Shown: positions 1 to 7,735 of the stretch, in pieces
Position numbering within the stretch: the stretch's first letter is position 1
Layout: every line of letters starts with the position of its first letter
Source of the DNA: an uncultured beta proteobacterium
GTDB lineage: Bacteria > Pseudomonadota > Gammaproteobacteria > Burkholderiales > Burkholderiaceae_C
NCBI GenBank assembly: GCA_903927495.1
Contig: CAIYNH010000772.1
Coordinates: 1 to 11,058 of the forward strand
Length of the DNA stretch: 11,058 bases
Direction of reading: 5' to 3'
Made by a program: the position numbers and the translations under genes
Notes under the pieces: generated by a model
What the model was told of the DNA's origin: nothing
Seen by the model: only the letters and a program-made list of their open reading frames with translations
Databases searched by the model: none

Positions 1-536
1 ATGCCGGCGGTGGGTTCATCAAACATGTACACCGAGGGCTCCAGTGCCATCAGCAGTGCCACTTCAAGCTTGCGCTGGTCGCCATGCGGCAGGCTGGCGA
101 CCGTTGCCTGCTGCTGCTGAGCCATCGAGACCGACAGCAAAATCTCGTGGGCGCGTGCGGTCAGGTCAGAGTGGTCGCTCCAGATGCTCCATAAATTCAG
201 GCCGCGCCGGTGCTTTCCGCTGCGGCTGGCTTGCACCGCCAGGCGCACGTTTTCCAGCACGCTCAGGTTAGGAAACAGATTGGTCAGTTGAAAGGCCCGG
301 CCCAGCCCGGCACGGGTGCGCGCCGAGGGACTCAAATGCGTCAGTTCTTTGCCATCCAGCTGCACCCTACCCGAGCTGGCTTTCAGCTGCCCGGAAATCA
401 GGTTGAAATACGTGGTTTTGCCGGCCCCGTTCGGGCCCACAATGGCCGTCAATGTGCCTGGTGCAAAGCTGCACGAGACCGCATTCACCGCCACATGGCC
501 GCCAAAGCGAATCGTGATGTCCTGGGTTATAAGCAT
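1..536 (-). CDS. LivG-like ABC transporter ATP-binding protein (branched-chain amino acid/HAAT family), 3' end cut by window
   Basis: This is the cytoplasmic ATPase of a Liv-type (HAAT) uptake ABC transporter, which powers import of amino acids, amides or similar small solutes. The frame is open from ATG at 534-536 to the window edge, giving 178 codons of an expected ~250-260. Visible motifs: Walker A GPNGAGKTT (residues 34-42), Q-loop Q83 in GRAFQLTNLF, ABC signature LPHGDQRKLEVA (149-160; the family usually shows LSxGEQR) and Walker B YMFDEPTAG (170-178). The region after the Q-loop (NLSVLENVRLA) is typical of LivG rather than LivF. No clear Shine-Dalgarno precedes the ATG, and an upstream ATG at 563-565 is out of frame. 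It lies 102 bp downstream of the substrate-binding protein gene on the same strand and probably shares its sigma-54 transcript. Permease genes, if present, lie beyond the left edge. The exact substrate cannot be read from the sequence. Confidence 0.93.
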   Translation of the reverse strand, partial: MLITQDITIRFGGHVAVNAVSCSFAPGTLTAIVGPNGAGKTTYFNLISGQLKASSGRVQLDGKELTHLSPSARTRAGLGRAFQLTNLFPNLSVLENVRLAVQASRSGKHRRGLNLWSIWSDHSDLTARAHEILLSVSMAQQQQATVASLPHGDQRKLEVALLMALEPSVYMFDEPTAG

Positions 537-571
537 GGTGACAAGAGAATGCAGGCAGTGGGCATAAGCCC

Positions 572-592
572 GGAGCAAATCCGATTTGCTCC
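572..592. repeat. Perfect 10-bp inverted repeat between binding-protein and ATPase genes
   Basis: The arms are GGAGCAAATC (572-581) and GATTTGCTCC (583-592), separated by one base. In RNA this folds as a 9-bp stem with a 3-nt loop on either strand. No T-tract follows it in the minus-strand reading direction, so it is not a classical intrinsic terminator. In the intercistronic gap of the uptake operon it could protect the 3' end of the binding-protein message or attenuate read-through into the ATPase gene; that role is inferred. It abuts the repeat copy at 592-645. Confidence 0.6.
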
Positions 593-645
593 TATTTAAA
601 TAGCTGCCTGCGCTTTATTGACGGGCGATATAGCCTGTTTAACGT
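592..645. repeat. Intergenic repeat, copy 1
   Basis: This copy has an A/T palindrome CTATTTAAATAG (592-603), then a CGC triplet, then CGGGCG, and ends in GCCTGTTTAA. The same order of elements with the same spacing recurs at about 7090-7154 and, more diverged, at about 9141-9210. The TAA stop of the substrate-binding protein gene (639-641 read on the minus strand) lies inside the terminal TTTAA of the repeat. From memory, elements with a similar A/T-cored palindrome followed by a TGCGCTT-like segment are common between genes in Comamonadaceae genomes; I cannot check that here. Confidence 0.55.
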
Positions 646-1820
646 TTATTTCGGATTGGAATAAGCATCTCTTCTGCTTTGATTTCGCGCACCAGTTCAG
701 GCACGCCCCAGGCAAACGCTGGATCGATCTTGATCTTGAAGTGGTACATGCTTTGCATGGCCTGGTGGTCTTCCTTGCGGAAAGTCATTTTGCCCTTGGG
801 GGTGTCAAAACTCATGCCTTCCATAGTCCTGATCAGCGTATTGGCGCTGGTATCGCCCTTGCTGGCCTTCAAGGCGGTGATGACAGCCATTGCTGCACTG
901 AAACCGCCGGCAGTGAAGAAGTCAGGTGGGGTCTTGAATTGACTGTAGTGTTGGGCCACCAGGGCTTCGTTGATTGGATTTTTCGGCATGCCAAAGTAGT
1001 AATACGCTGCGCCTTCCATGCCGGGGAACTGTTTGTAGGCGGTCATGGCAGGCAAGATGTTGCCACCGGTGGCGATCTCAATGCCGTGGCGTTTCAGGTC
1101 CATGTCGGCGATTTTGAACGGGTTGCCGCCGGCCCAGATGATGAAAATCACCTTGCGACCGGGCAGACCTTTGAGTTTGTCAATCATGCGCTGAGCACCG
1201 GCGGTGAAGTCGGTGGTCGTGGGTGGCAGGTATTCCTCATGCACCAGCTTGGCCTTTTTCAGCGCTTCCTTGAAGGCTTTGACCCCGTCCTTACCGAAAG
1301 CCGAGTCTTGTGCCATGGTGACGATGCTGAAGCCCTCTTTGTCCAATGCGACGGCGTTGGCAATCGCGTCCTGGCTGCTGTTGCGTCCGGTGCGGAAAAT
1401 GTATTTGTTCCACTTGTCGCCGGTAATGCTGTCTGCCACGGCGGGCTCTACCAGCAGGATCTTCTTGTACTCCTCAGCCACTGGAAGCATCGCCAGTGCG
1501 ACGGGTGAGGCGGTTGGGCCTACCGCCAGATCGACCTTGTCGTCGCCATACGCAGCGGCCAGCAGGCTCTTGCCCAGATCCGGCTTACCCTGGTCGTCTT
1601 TCTCGATCACAGTGATTTTCTTGCCGGCCACCATCATGGTGCCGCCGGTGGCGTAGTCCAGCCCCATCATAAATCCGGTTTGCGTCTGCTTGCCGTAGGC
1701 TTCGAGCGGGCCGGTTTTGCTGTAGATATGGGCGATTTTGATGTCTTGGGCTTGACTCAAAGCCGGGATGGACAAAACACTGGCCAAAGCGGCCAAGGCA
1801 ATCAGGTTGCGACGATGCAT
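639..1820 (-). CDS. Periplasmic substrate-binding protein of a Liv-type ABC transporter (Peripla_BP_6 type)
   Basis: A 393-residue solute-binding protein that would capture its ligand in the periplasm and deliver it to the transporter including the LivG-like ATPase. The first 24 residues form a Sec signal peptide: basic MHRRN, a hydrophobic core, and an SQA cleavage site before QDIKIAHIYS. The mature start, with SKTGPLEAYGKQTQTGF soon after, is typical of type I periplasmic binding proteins of the LivK/AmiC group, as is the length. The ATG at 1818-1820 is preceded by AAGGAG (1830-1835) at 9-nt spacing. Upstream lie a sigma-54 promoter, an IHF-like site and palindromes suited to an enhancer-binding activator. 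The TAA stop is embedded in an intergenic repeat. The ligand is not predictable by eye; amino acids, amides/urea or aromatic acids are all possible for this family. Confidence 0.9.
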   Translation of the reverse strand: MHRRNLIALAALASVLSIPALSQAQDIKIAHIYSKTGPLEAYGKQTQTGFMMGLDYATGGTMMVAGKKITVIEKDDQGKPDLGKSLLAAAYGDDKVDLAVGPTASPVALAMLPVAEEYKKILLVEPAVADSITGDKWNKYIFRTGRNSSQDAIANAVALDKEGFSIVTMAQDSAFGKDGVKAFKEALKKAKLVHEEYLPPTTTDFTAGAQRMIDKLKGLPGRKVIFIIWAGGNPFKIADMDLKRHGIEIATGGNILPAMTAYKQFPGMEGAAYYYFGMPKNPINEALVAQHYSQFKTPPDFFTAGGFSAAMAVITALKASKGDTSANTLIRTMEGMSFDTPKGKMTFRKEDHQAMQSMYHFKIKIDPAFAWGVPELVREIKAEEMLIPIRNKR

Positions 1821-1853
1821 GGGGAAAGTCTCCTTAGGTGATTAAATCAACAT

Positions 1854-1869
1854 TGCACAGGGCGTGCCA
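1854..1869 (-). promoter_or_regulatory. Sigma-54 (-24/-12) promoter of the substrate-binding protein operon
   Basis: On the minus strand this reads TGGCACGCCCTGTGCA, against the RpoN consensus TGGCACG-N4-TTGCW: only one core base differs (GTGC for TTGC). The invariant GG and GC pairs are 12 bases apart, as required. The expected transcript start is near 1843, leaving a leader of about 22 nt that carries the AAGGAG ribosome site. A sigma-54 activator gene lies next door, which strongly supports the call. Confidence 0.85.
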
Positions 1870-1874
1870 GTCTG

Positions 1875-1887
1875 TAACTTATTGATG
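1875..1887 (-). promoter_or_regulatory. Candidate IHF-binding site
   Basis: On the minus strand CATCAATAAGTTA matches the IHF consensus WATCAANNNNTTR at all fixed positions except the first W. It is centred about 38 bp upstream of the predicted start, between the sigma-54 promoter and the candidate activator sites, in an A/T-rich stretch (1875-1920). IHF commonly bends DNA here in sigma-54 promoters. The consensus is loose, so confidence depends mainly on position. Confidence 0.5.
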
Positions 1888-1916
1888 CGAAACATTTTTA
1901 TTCTAAAGTTTGATTA

Positions 1917-1961
1917 AAGTGTCTGATTATCAGACGATTGACATGTTCAAAAAACAGACAC
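1917..1961. promoter_or_regulatory. Candidate upstream activator sequences for the sigma-54 regulator
   Basis: Site 1 is the perfect palindrome GTCTGATTATCAGAC (1921-1935; 7-bp arms, one central base), centred near -85. Site 2 is the weaker TGTTCAAAAAACAGACA (1944-1960), sharing the right half CAGAC and centred near -109, 24 bp from site 1. AAGTGTCTG (1917-1925) and CAGACACTT (1955-1963) also form a 9-bp inverted pair spanning both. Paired palindromes at this distance are the usual arrangement for enhancer-binding proteins with a Fis-type helix-turn-helix. Assignment to the adjacent regulator is inferred. Confidence 0.6.
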
Positions 1962-1967
1962 TTGTCT
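1949..1967 (-). terminator. Short intrinsic-terminator-like hairpin after the sigma-54 regulator gene
   Basis: Just after the regulator's TAA, the minus strand reads AGACA-AG-TGTCT followed by G and six T (1949-1954). The stem is only 4-5 bp, so termination would be weak. It overlaps candidate activator site 2, so this DNA may serve both purposes. Confidence 0.35.
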
Positions 1968-1969
1968 TC

Positions 1970-3475
<1,506 letters not shown>

Positions 3476-3521
3476 GTTCGAATGTTATCCGCAGGCTCGC
3501 TGTGATTTTGACTGCAGCATC

Positions 3522-3540
3522 GCAAGCCCTGGCTGCTTGC
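3522..3540. repeat. Hairpin between lipoprotein and regulator genes
   Basis: GCAAGC (3522-3527) and GCTTGC (3535-3540) are perfect 6-bp arms around a 7-nt loop, in the 75-bp gap between the OmpA-like gene and the regulator. No T-tract follows on the minus strand, so it may be a processing or partial termination element. The rest of the gap shows no clear promoter. Confidence 0.35.
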
Positions 3541-3550
3541 TGCGCTCCTC

Positions 3551-4210
3551 TTAAACCAGAACCATCAGCACAACGCGTCGGTTTTGTGCTTGCGCCTTGC
3601 GGTCTTTTCCGGCAGCGACTGGCTGAGTGCTGCCGTAGCTGATGACGCTCATGCGGTGCAGCGGCAGGCCGGCTGAGCGTAAAAAGTTTCGCACCGATTC
3701 GGCGCGGTCAAGGCCGAGTTGTTTGTTGTCCGATTTGCTGCCGACGTTGTCAGTGTGGCCTTGAATTTCGATATAAATGTTGCGGTTGTCAGCCTTCAGT
3801 TTTTTGGCCAGTTCGGTGAGTACCTGTTCGGCATCCTTGTTCAGCGCTGCTTTGCCCGATGCGAACTTGATTTGAGCATCGGTCAGTGTCACCTCGAAGG
3901 CCAATCTGACCTGCTGCGTGCCTTGCTGAGTGACTTGCTGTGAGGCGTTGGCGCGGTCCAGCGCATCCTGAGCCAGCCGGTTGCTTGCGACCAGACTGCT
4001 CTCGACTTTGCCAAGGCGGTTCTCCAGAGCAGCGGTCTGCGCGTCAAGGCTGGACAGGTGCGTGTCAAATCGCAAGAACTCGGCGTTGCTGCGGGCGTTG
4101 GCGGCCGCATTCATGGTCGTCGTTTGCTGGTTGACGTATCTTTCGCTGGCACATCCGGATAGGGCTGCGATAAAGCTGATGGCAAGCAGGGGTTGGGACA
4201 GGATTTTCAT
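3551..4210 (-). CDS. OmpA/Pal-family peptidoglycan-binding lipoprotein
   Basis: A 219-residue outer-membrane lipoprotein predicted to tether the envelope to peptidoglycan. The N-terminus is a lipoprotein signal: short basic start, hydrophobic core and lipobox LSGC with acylated Cys20. Residues ~40-100 are Ala/Gln/Asn-rich and helical, probably a coiled-coil spacer. Residues ~105-219 are an OmpA-C domain: IKFASGKAALNKDAEQVL, then GHTDNVGSKSDN (151-162; D154 of the diaminopimelate pocket), LGLDRAESVRNFL (R169) and the closing AQNRRVVLMV. The protein ends soon after the domain, as in Pal. It lies 126 bp downstream of arginase on the same strand, with no functional link evident. The ATG at 4208-4210 has a weak ribosome site. 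A weak possible promoter (TTTACG, 17 bp, TTATCA) lies in the gap. It is not in a tol-pal context, so it is probably a paralogue rather than Pal itself. Confidence 0.92.
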   Translation of the reverse strand: MKILSQPLLAISFIAALSGCASERYVNQQTTTMNAAANARSNAEFLRFDTHLSSLDAQTAALENRLGKVESSLVASNRLAQDALDRANASQQVTQQGTQQVRLAFEVTLTDAQIKFASGKAALNKDAEQVLTELAKKLKADNRNIYIEIQGHTDNVGSKSDNKQLGLDRAESVRNFLRSAGLPLHRMSVISYGSTQPVAAGKDRKAQAQNRRVVLMVLV

Positions 4211-4336
4211 GGGTGCGCTCGTCTGAAAGCAGGAAGGTTCTGATAATGTTAACAGCGCTCGGCCGTAAAACTACGCCACCTGCGCCCAAAGCTCCTGCAG
4301 CAGTAGCCAAGGCTGGCGATGACCCAGGGCCGCTTT

Positions 4337-5260
4337 TCAAGCGCTGGGCCGGCGCATCAGTGTGCTTTTGCCAAACATCGACTCGATCAAATCCACCGCG
4401 ACTTCTGCGGTTCGGTTGCGCACATCAAAGGCCGGGTTGAGTTCCATCACATCCAGGGAGGCGACTCGACCGGTGTCGGCAATCATCTCCATGCACAACT
4501 GCGCCTCACGGTAGGTGGGACCACCGCGCACCGTGGTACCGACCCCTGGAGCAATGTCCGGATCCAGAAAATCCACGTCAAAGCTGACATGCAGGTGGGT
4601 GTTGGCATCGACCAGCGCCAAGGCCATTTCCATTGCAGCGCGCATGCCCATCTCATCGATGTAGCGCATGTCAAATACCTCCAGGCCGGCCTCATGAACC
4701 AGGCGTTTTTCACCTTCATCGACACTTCGAATACCGATTTGGCGTACCCACTTGGGGCTGATGGCCGGGACCTGACCACTCAGACCGGTGAGGTCAGACG
4801 GCCCCTGACCACACAGGCAGGCCACCGGCATGCCGTGAATGTTGCCGCTGGGGGTGAGGGTGTTGGTGTTGAAGTCGGCGTGGGCATCCAGCCACAGCAC
4901 GCGCAATTTTTTGCCCGTTTCGCGGCAATGGCGGGCCACGGCACTGATCGAGCCCAGTACCAGGCAGTGGTCGCCGCCCAGCAAGATCGGCAGGCGATTT
5001 TGCGCAAGCTCTGCATACACTGCGTCATGCACAGTGCGGTTCCACGCCACCACTTCAGCAAGATGGCGATAACCGTTGACGGGTGCCAGCCAGGGGTTAC
5101 GTGGGCCCGTCAGGTTGCCGCGATCGACCACCTCCAAACCATGACCCTGCAGCACTTCCAGCAGCTTCGCTACACGCAGAGCCTCCGGGCCCATGCTGGC
5201 CCCTCGGCTGCCGGCACCAATGTCGGTCGGAGCGCCAATCAGGCTGATGTTGTGGTGCAT
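4337..5260 (-). CDS. rocF: Arginase
   Basis: A 307-residue ureohydrolase expected to hydrolyse L-arginine to ornithine and urea in the cytoplasm. The binuclear manganese site is complete: GGDH (His98), DAHADF (Asp125, His127, Asp129) and SFDVDFLDP (Asp228, Asp230). Glu273 in MELNP matches the substrate-binding glutamate. The stretch FNTNTLTPSGNIHGMPV (130-146) resembles arginases (TSGNxHGxP) more than agmatinases or formimidoylglutamases, and the length is normal for arginase. The N-terminus ISLIGAPTDIGAGSRGASMGPEALR is the usual family start. The ribosome site before ATG 5258-5260 is weak. It is divergent from the ABC-2 exporter genes, with only about 63 bp between starts. Confusion with an agmatinase is unlikely but cannot be excluded by eye. 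Confidence 0.93.
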   Translation of the reverse strand: MHHNISLIGAPTDIGAGSRGASMGPEALRVAKLLEVLQGHGLEVVDRGNLTGPRNPWLAPVNGYRHLAEVVAWNRTVHDAVYAELAQNRLPILLGGDHCLVLGSISAVARHCRETGKKLRVLWLDAHADFNTNTLTPSGNIHGMPVACLCGQGPSDLTGLSGQVPAISPKWVRQIGIRSVDEGEKRLVHEAGLEVFDMRYIDEMGMRAAMEMALALVDANTHLHVSFDVDFLDPDIAPGVGTTVRGGPTYREAQLCMEMIADTGRVASLDVMELNPAFDVRNRTAEVAVDLIESMFGKSTLMRRPSA

Positions 5261-5323
5261 GGTTGGGTCTGCTGCCTAAAAAAAGGTTTTGGAAAATTGT
5301 GCAGCGCATAGCACTGGAGCTGG

Positions 5324-6262
5324 GTGACAATTCTGCTCATGAATTTATCAATTTTATCGGTGCAAGGCTTGTTTAAAAACTACGGCGAAGCTACGGTGGT
5401 GAACGACATGTCATTTTCTATCGCACCCGGCGAATGTCTGGGTGTGATCGGGCCCAATGGCGCGGGCAAAACCACCACCATTCGCATGTGCCTGGGCTTG
5501 ACGGTACCGGATGCCGGCAGCGTCACTGCGTTTGGTATGCAAATGCCGCAGGATTCGCTGGCGATCAAGGCGCAGTTGGGTGTGGTCAGCCAAATGGATA
5601 CCCTCGACCCAGACTTTACCTGTGCTGAAAATTTGCTGGTTTATGGTCGGTATTTCGGCATGAAAGACGCACAAATCAAAGAGCGCATCCCTTCTCTGCT
5701 GGAATTTGCGTCACTTACCAGCAAGGCCAATGCCAAGCCGGGTGAGTTGTCGGGTGGAATGAAGCGCCGCTTGAGCCTGGCGCGTGCCCTGGTCAACAAT
5801 CCGCGACTGCTGTTGCTCGACGAGCCGACCACCGGGCTTGATCCGCAAGCGCGCCACCTGATGTGGGAGCGCCTGCAAATGCTGCTGCAGGAGGGTAAGT
5901 CAATTTTGCTGACCACCCACTTTATGGATGAGGCCGAACGCCTGTGTAGCCGATTGCTGGTGGTGGATCATGGCAAAAAAATCGCCGAAGGCGCTCCGCG
6001 TGATTTGATTGCCCAATTTCTGGAGCCTGATGTGGTGGAGGTGTTTGGCGCTGGTGCGCTAAATTTGCTTGATTCGCCACTTGAAACGCTGGCAACACGG
6101 CTGGAGGTGAGTGGCGAAACGGTGTTTTTCTATACCGCCAATGCTGCGCCCTTGCTGGAGGCCTTGGCCGCCTACCCACAATTGCGCACACTGCACCGCC
6201 CCGCCAATCTTGAGGATTTATTCCTCAAACTCACAGGTCGGCAAATTCGGGAGGATGCATGA
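5324..6262 (+). CDS. ABC-2 exporter ATP-binding protein, NodI-like
   Basis: A 312-residue cytoplasmic ATPase of an ABC-2 export system. Counting from the GTG start, motifs are Walker A GPNGAGKTT (43-51), Q-loop Q90 in VVSQMDTLDPDFT, signature LSGGM (142-146), Walker B RLLLLDEPTTGLDP (161-174) and H-loop H199 in LLTTHFMDEAERL. The combination SQMDTLDPDFT plus FYGMK-like segments and a ~100-residue C-terminal extension resembles NodI/DrrA-type exporters. The start is ambiguous: GTG 5324 has GGAG only 4 nt away, while ATG 5339 (MNLSILSVQG) begins nearer the conserved domain but lacks a ribosome site. The stop overlaps the permease start by 4 bp (ATGA), so the two are translationally coupled. No nodulation or glycolipid genes are nearby; the cargo could be a lipid, oligosaccharide or drug. 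Confidence 0.92.
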   Translation: MTILLMNLSILSVQGLFKNYGEATVVNDMSFSIAPGECLGVIGPNGAGKTTTIRMCLGLTVPDAGSVTAFGMQMPQDSLAIKAQLGVVSQMDTLDPDFTCAENLLVYGRYFGMKDAQIKERIPSLLEFASLTSKANAKPGELSGGMKRRLSLARALVNNPRLLLLDEPTTGLDPQARHLMWERLQMLLQEGKSILLTTHFMDEAERLCSRLLVVDHGKKIAEGAPRDLIAQFLEPDVVEVFGAGALNLLDSPLETLATRLEVSGETVFFYTANAAPLLEALAAYPQLRTLHRPANLEDLFLKLTGRQIREDA

Positions 6263-7071
6263 CAACTCAACGTAACACCCCTAGCGTCTGGCGCGCGCCA
6301 GAGCTGTCAACACGCTGGTGGCCGGTATTTCTTCGCAATCTCCTGGTTTGGCGCAAGCTGGCAATTCCCAGTTTGGTTGGCAATATTGCCGAACCATTGA
6401 TGTGGCTGGTGGCTTTTGGTTACGGCATGGGGGCACTGGTCGGCAAGGTGAGTGTTGACGGTACGCCCGTGCCCTACATTTTGTTTCTGGCCAGTGGTTC
6501 AATCTGCATGAGCGCCATGAATGCGGCCAGCTTCGAGGCGCTGTACTCGGCGTTTTCGCGTATGCACGTGCAAAAAACCTGGGACGGCATCATGAACGCG
6601 CCGGTCAATCTGGACGACATCGTGATGGCCGAAATGCTGTGGGCTGCCTTCAAGTCGCTCTTTACCGTGACGGCCATTCTGGCTGTGATGCTGGCTTTGG
6701 GCATCAGTTACAGCCCGAAGCTGCTGGTCGCCTGGCCGGTGTTGCTGGGGGTGGGCATTACGTTCAGTTGTTTGGCGCTGATCTTCAACGCACTGGCCAA
6801 GGGTTATGACTTCTTCACCTATTACTTCACCTTGTTTTTGACACCGATGATGTTTTTGAGCGGCATCTTCTTTCCGCTGGAGCAACTTCCCCCGGCAGTG
6901 CGAACTGTGTCTCAATGGCTGCCGCTGACCAATGCGGTGGATCTGGTGCGCCCACTGTTCATGGACCAATGGCCAGCTAAATGGATTAGGCCGGTGGTCG
7001 TGCTGACGGTCTATGCAGCGGTGGGATTCTGGATTGCATTGGCGCTTACGCGCAAGCGTTTTCGGGGCTAG
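6259..7071 (+). CDS. ABC-2 type permease, NodJ-like
   Basis: A 270-residue inner-membrane permease partnering the upstream ATPase. About six membrane segments are visible at residues 38-61, 71-95, 127-149, 155-178, 185-206 and 243-264. The segment SFEALYSAFSRMHVQKTWDG (91-110) followed by NAPVNLDDIVMAEMLWAA is the conserved cytoplasmic loop region of the NodJ subgroup of ABC-2 permeases. LTPMMFLSGIFFPLEQLP (194-211) is the ABC-2 signature region near the fifth helix. Length matches NodJ (about 260 residues). Its ATG lies inside the stop of the ATPase gene. After its TAG (7069-7071) there is only a weak hairpin (7074-7086) before the convergent flaG gene. Confidence 0.92.
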   Translation: MTTQRNTPSVWRAPELSTRWWPVFLRNLLVWRKLAIPSLVGNIAEPLMWLVAFGYGMGALVGKVSVDGTPVPYILFLASGSICMSAMNAASFEALYSAFSRMHVQKTWDGIMNAPVNLDDIVMAEMLWAAFKSLFTVTAILAVMLALGISYSPKLLVAWPVLLGVGITFSCLALIFNALAKGYDFFTYYFTLFLTPMMFLSGIFFPLEQLPPAVRTVSQWLPLTNAVDLVRPLFMDQWPAKWIRPVVVLTVYAAVGFWIALALTRKRFRG

Positions 7072-7089
7072 TCTCGGGGTCCTCGAAAG

Positions 7090-7154
7090 ATGTTTTAATG
7101 CTATTTAGTTTATAGCGTACTACGCAATACAGTCGGGCGCTTGTTGGCTTTTTA
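7090..7154. repeat. Intergenic repeat, copy 2, between the convergent permease and flaG genes
   Basis: It contains GCTAT (7100-7104) and ATAGC (7112-7116) as an A/T-cored palindrome, an overlapping short palindrome GCGTACTACGC (7115-7125), the shared CGC triplet, CGGGCG (7134-7139), and ends GGCTTTTTA. These elements are spaced as in copy 1 at 592-645. The TAA stop of flaG (7152-7154, minus strand) lies at the end of the repeat, as the stop of the binding-protein gene does in copy 1. It may act as a bidirectional terminator; this is not shown. Confidence 0.5.
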
Positions 7155-7550
7155 GGCCTTTCGATTGATGAGCAAACCCCTTTGAAACTGATCCATGGCT
7201 TTGGTCAGATGCAGTGCTTCTTCTGAGGGAAATTGCTGAATCACTTCATTGGTGGCTCGATCTGTGAACTTGATGATGGAGCGCCCACTGCTTTGATCGA
7301 CCGAAAACTGCAATTCGGGTGCCAGCATTGTGACCCGCTGTTGCAATTCATCGGTGGCACGTTTCAGGTCTTCAGGGGTGGTCCTGGCCTGTGCTATGGG
7401 TGCGTAGGTCTTGCGTTGACTATCGGCAGCAACTTGTGCTGCCGCGCTCGGAATGGGTGTAGCTGTGCGTGCTGCAGGCATAGCAGTTGCGATACGCGGC
7501 ATGGGCGCACTAGGCGGTGGGCTAACAGTGGTTGAAGAAACGTTACTCAT
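7152..7550 (-). CDS. flaG: FlaG family flagellar protein
   Basis: A 132-residue protein with a disordered Pro/Ala/Ser/Thr-rich N-terminus (1-55) and a FlaG domain (about 60-130). The diagnostic segment is LQFSVDQSSGRSIIKFTD (80-97) followed by EVIQQFPSEEALHL (102-115), matching the family pattern FSVDExTG...VIRQIPxEExL. FlaG proteins influence flagellar filament length, and in many bacteria lie next to flagellin (fliC) and cap (fliD) genes. Here no other flagellar gene is in view. AGGAG (7557-7561) lies 6 nt before the ATG, and a FliA-type promoter is found about 160 bp upstream. The gene is convergent with the ABC-2 permease, 80 bp away. Its exact biochemical role is unsettled for the family. 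Confidence 0.88.
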   Translation of the reverse strand: MSNVSSTTVSPPPSAPMPRIATAMPAARTATPIPSAAAQVAADSQRKTYAPIAQARTTPEDLKRATDELQQRVTMLAPELQFSVDQSSGRSIIKFTDRATNEVIQQFPSEEALHLTKAMDQFQRGLLINRKA

Positions 7551-7702
7551 GATGCACTCCTGTCCTCAGTCACGATCCAAAGTCACCAAACCGAAGTCCA
7601 ATGACGGTCATTGCCATGACTACCACGCGTTTCAGTATCGAAACTTGTGGTGCCAAATGACTCAGGCAACCGTCACCAACGGCTTTGGTTGAAATTGCCC
7701 TT
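7551..7702 (-). promoter_or_regulatory. Long structured flaG leader with alternative hairpins
   Basis: If the FliA promoter at 7709-7735 is used, flaG has a leader of about 150 nt. It contains CAATGAC (7599-7605) and GTCATTG (7607-7613) as a perfect 7-bp inverted repeat. GTCAT (7607-7611) can also pair with ATGAC (7616-7620), so the two hairpins exclude each other. A tiny frame starting MAMTVIGL (ATG 7615-7617, stop 7570-7572, 15 codons) lies across the hairpins. GTGAC recurs three times in the leader. Post-transcriptional control of flaG is possible, but there is no match to a known riboswitch. Confidence 0.35.
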
Positions 7703-7708
7703 AACCCA

Positions 7709-7735
7709 TTAACGGCAGTGCTTGGGCAAACTTAA
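7709..7735 (-). promoter_or_regulatory. FliA (sigma-28) promoter of flaG
   Basis: On the minus strand the -35 box TTAAGTTT (7728-7735) and the -10 box GCCGTTAA (7709-7716) are separated by exactly 11 bp. The sigma-28 consensus is TAAAGTTT-N11-GCCGATAA; each box has one mismatch. The spacing, the orientation and the FlaG product all agree. Expected transcript start is near 7702. Confidence 0.82.

Noticed and set aside
572..592. Possible Rho-independent terminator
   Set aside because: The stem is perfect but no T-tract follows in the direction of the operon; kept only as an inverted repeat.
210..599. 129-codon open frame on the plus strand
   Set aside because: Antisense to the LivG-like ATPase, which shows Walker A, signature and Walker B motifs.
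618..1508. 296-codon open frame on the plus strand
   Set aside because: Antisense to the substrate-binding protein gene, which has a signal peptide, ribosome site and promoter; the antisense product is His/Gly-rich with no recognisable domain.
4319..5311. 330-codon open frame on the plus strand
   Set aside because: Antisense to arginase, whose full metal-binding set is intact. The product is His/Gln-rich, typical of a shadow of GC-rich codons.
6499..6969. 156-codon open frame on the minus strand
   Set aside because: Antisense to the NodJ-like permease; His/Gln/Arg-rich and without domain features.
7115..7125. GCGTACTACGC palindrome as a protein-binding site
   Set aside because: It lies between convergent genes with no promoter nearby and falls within repeat copy 2, which explains it better.
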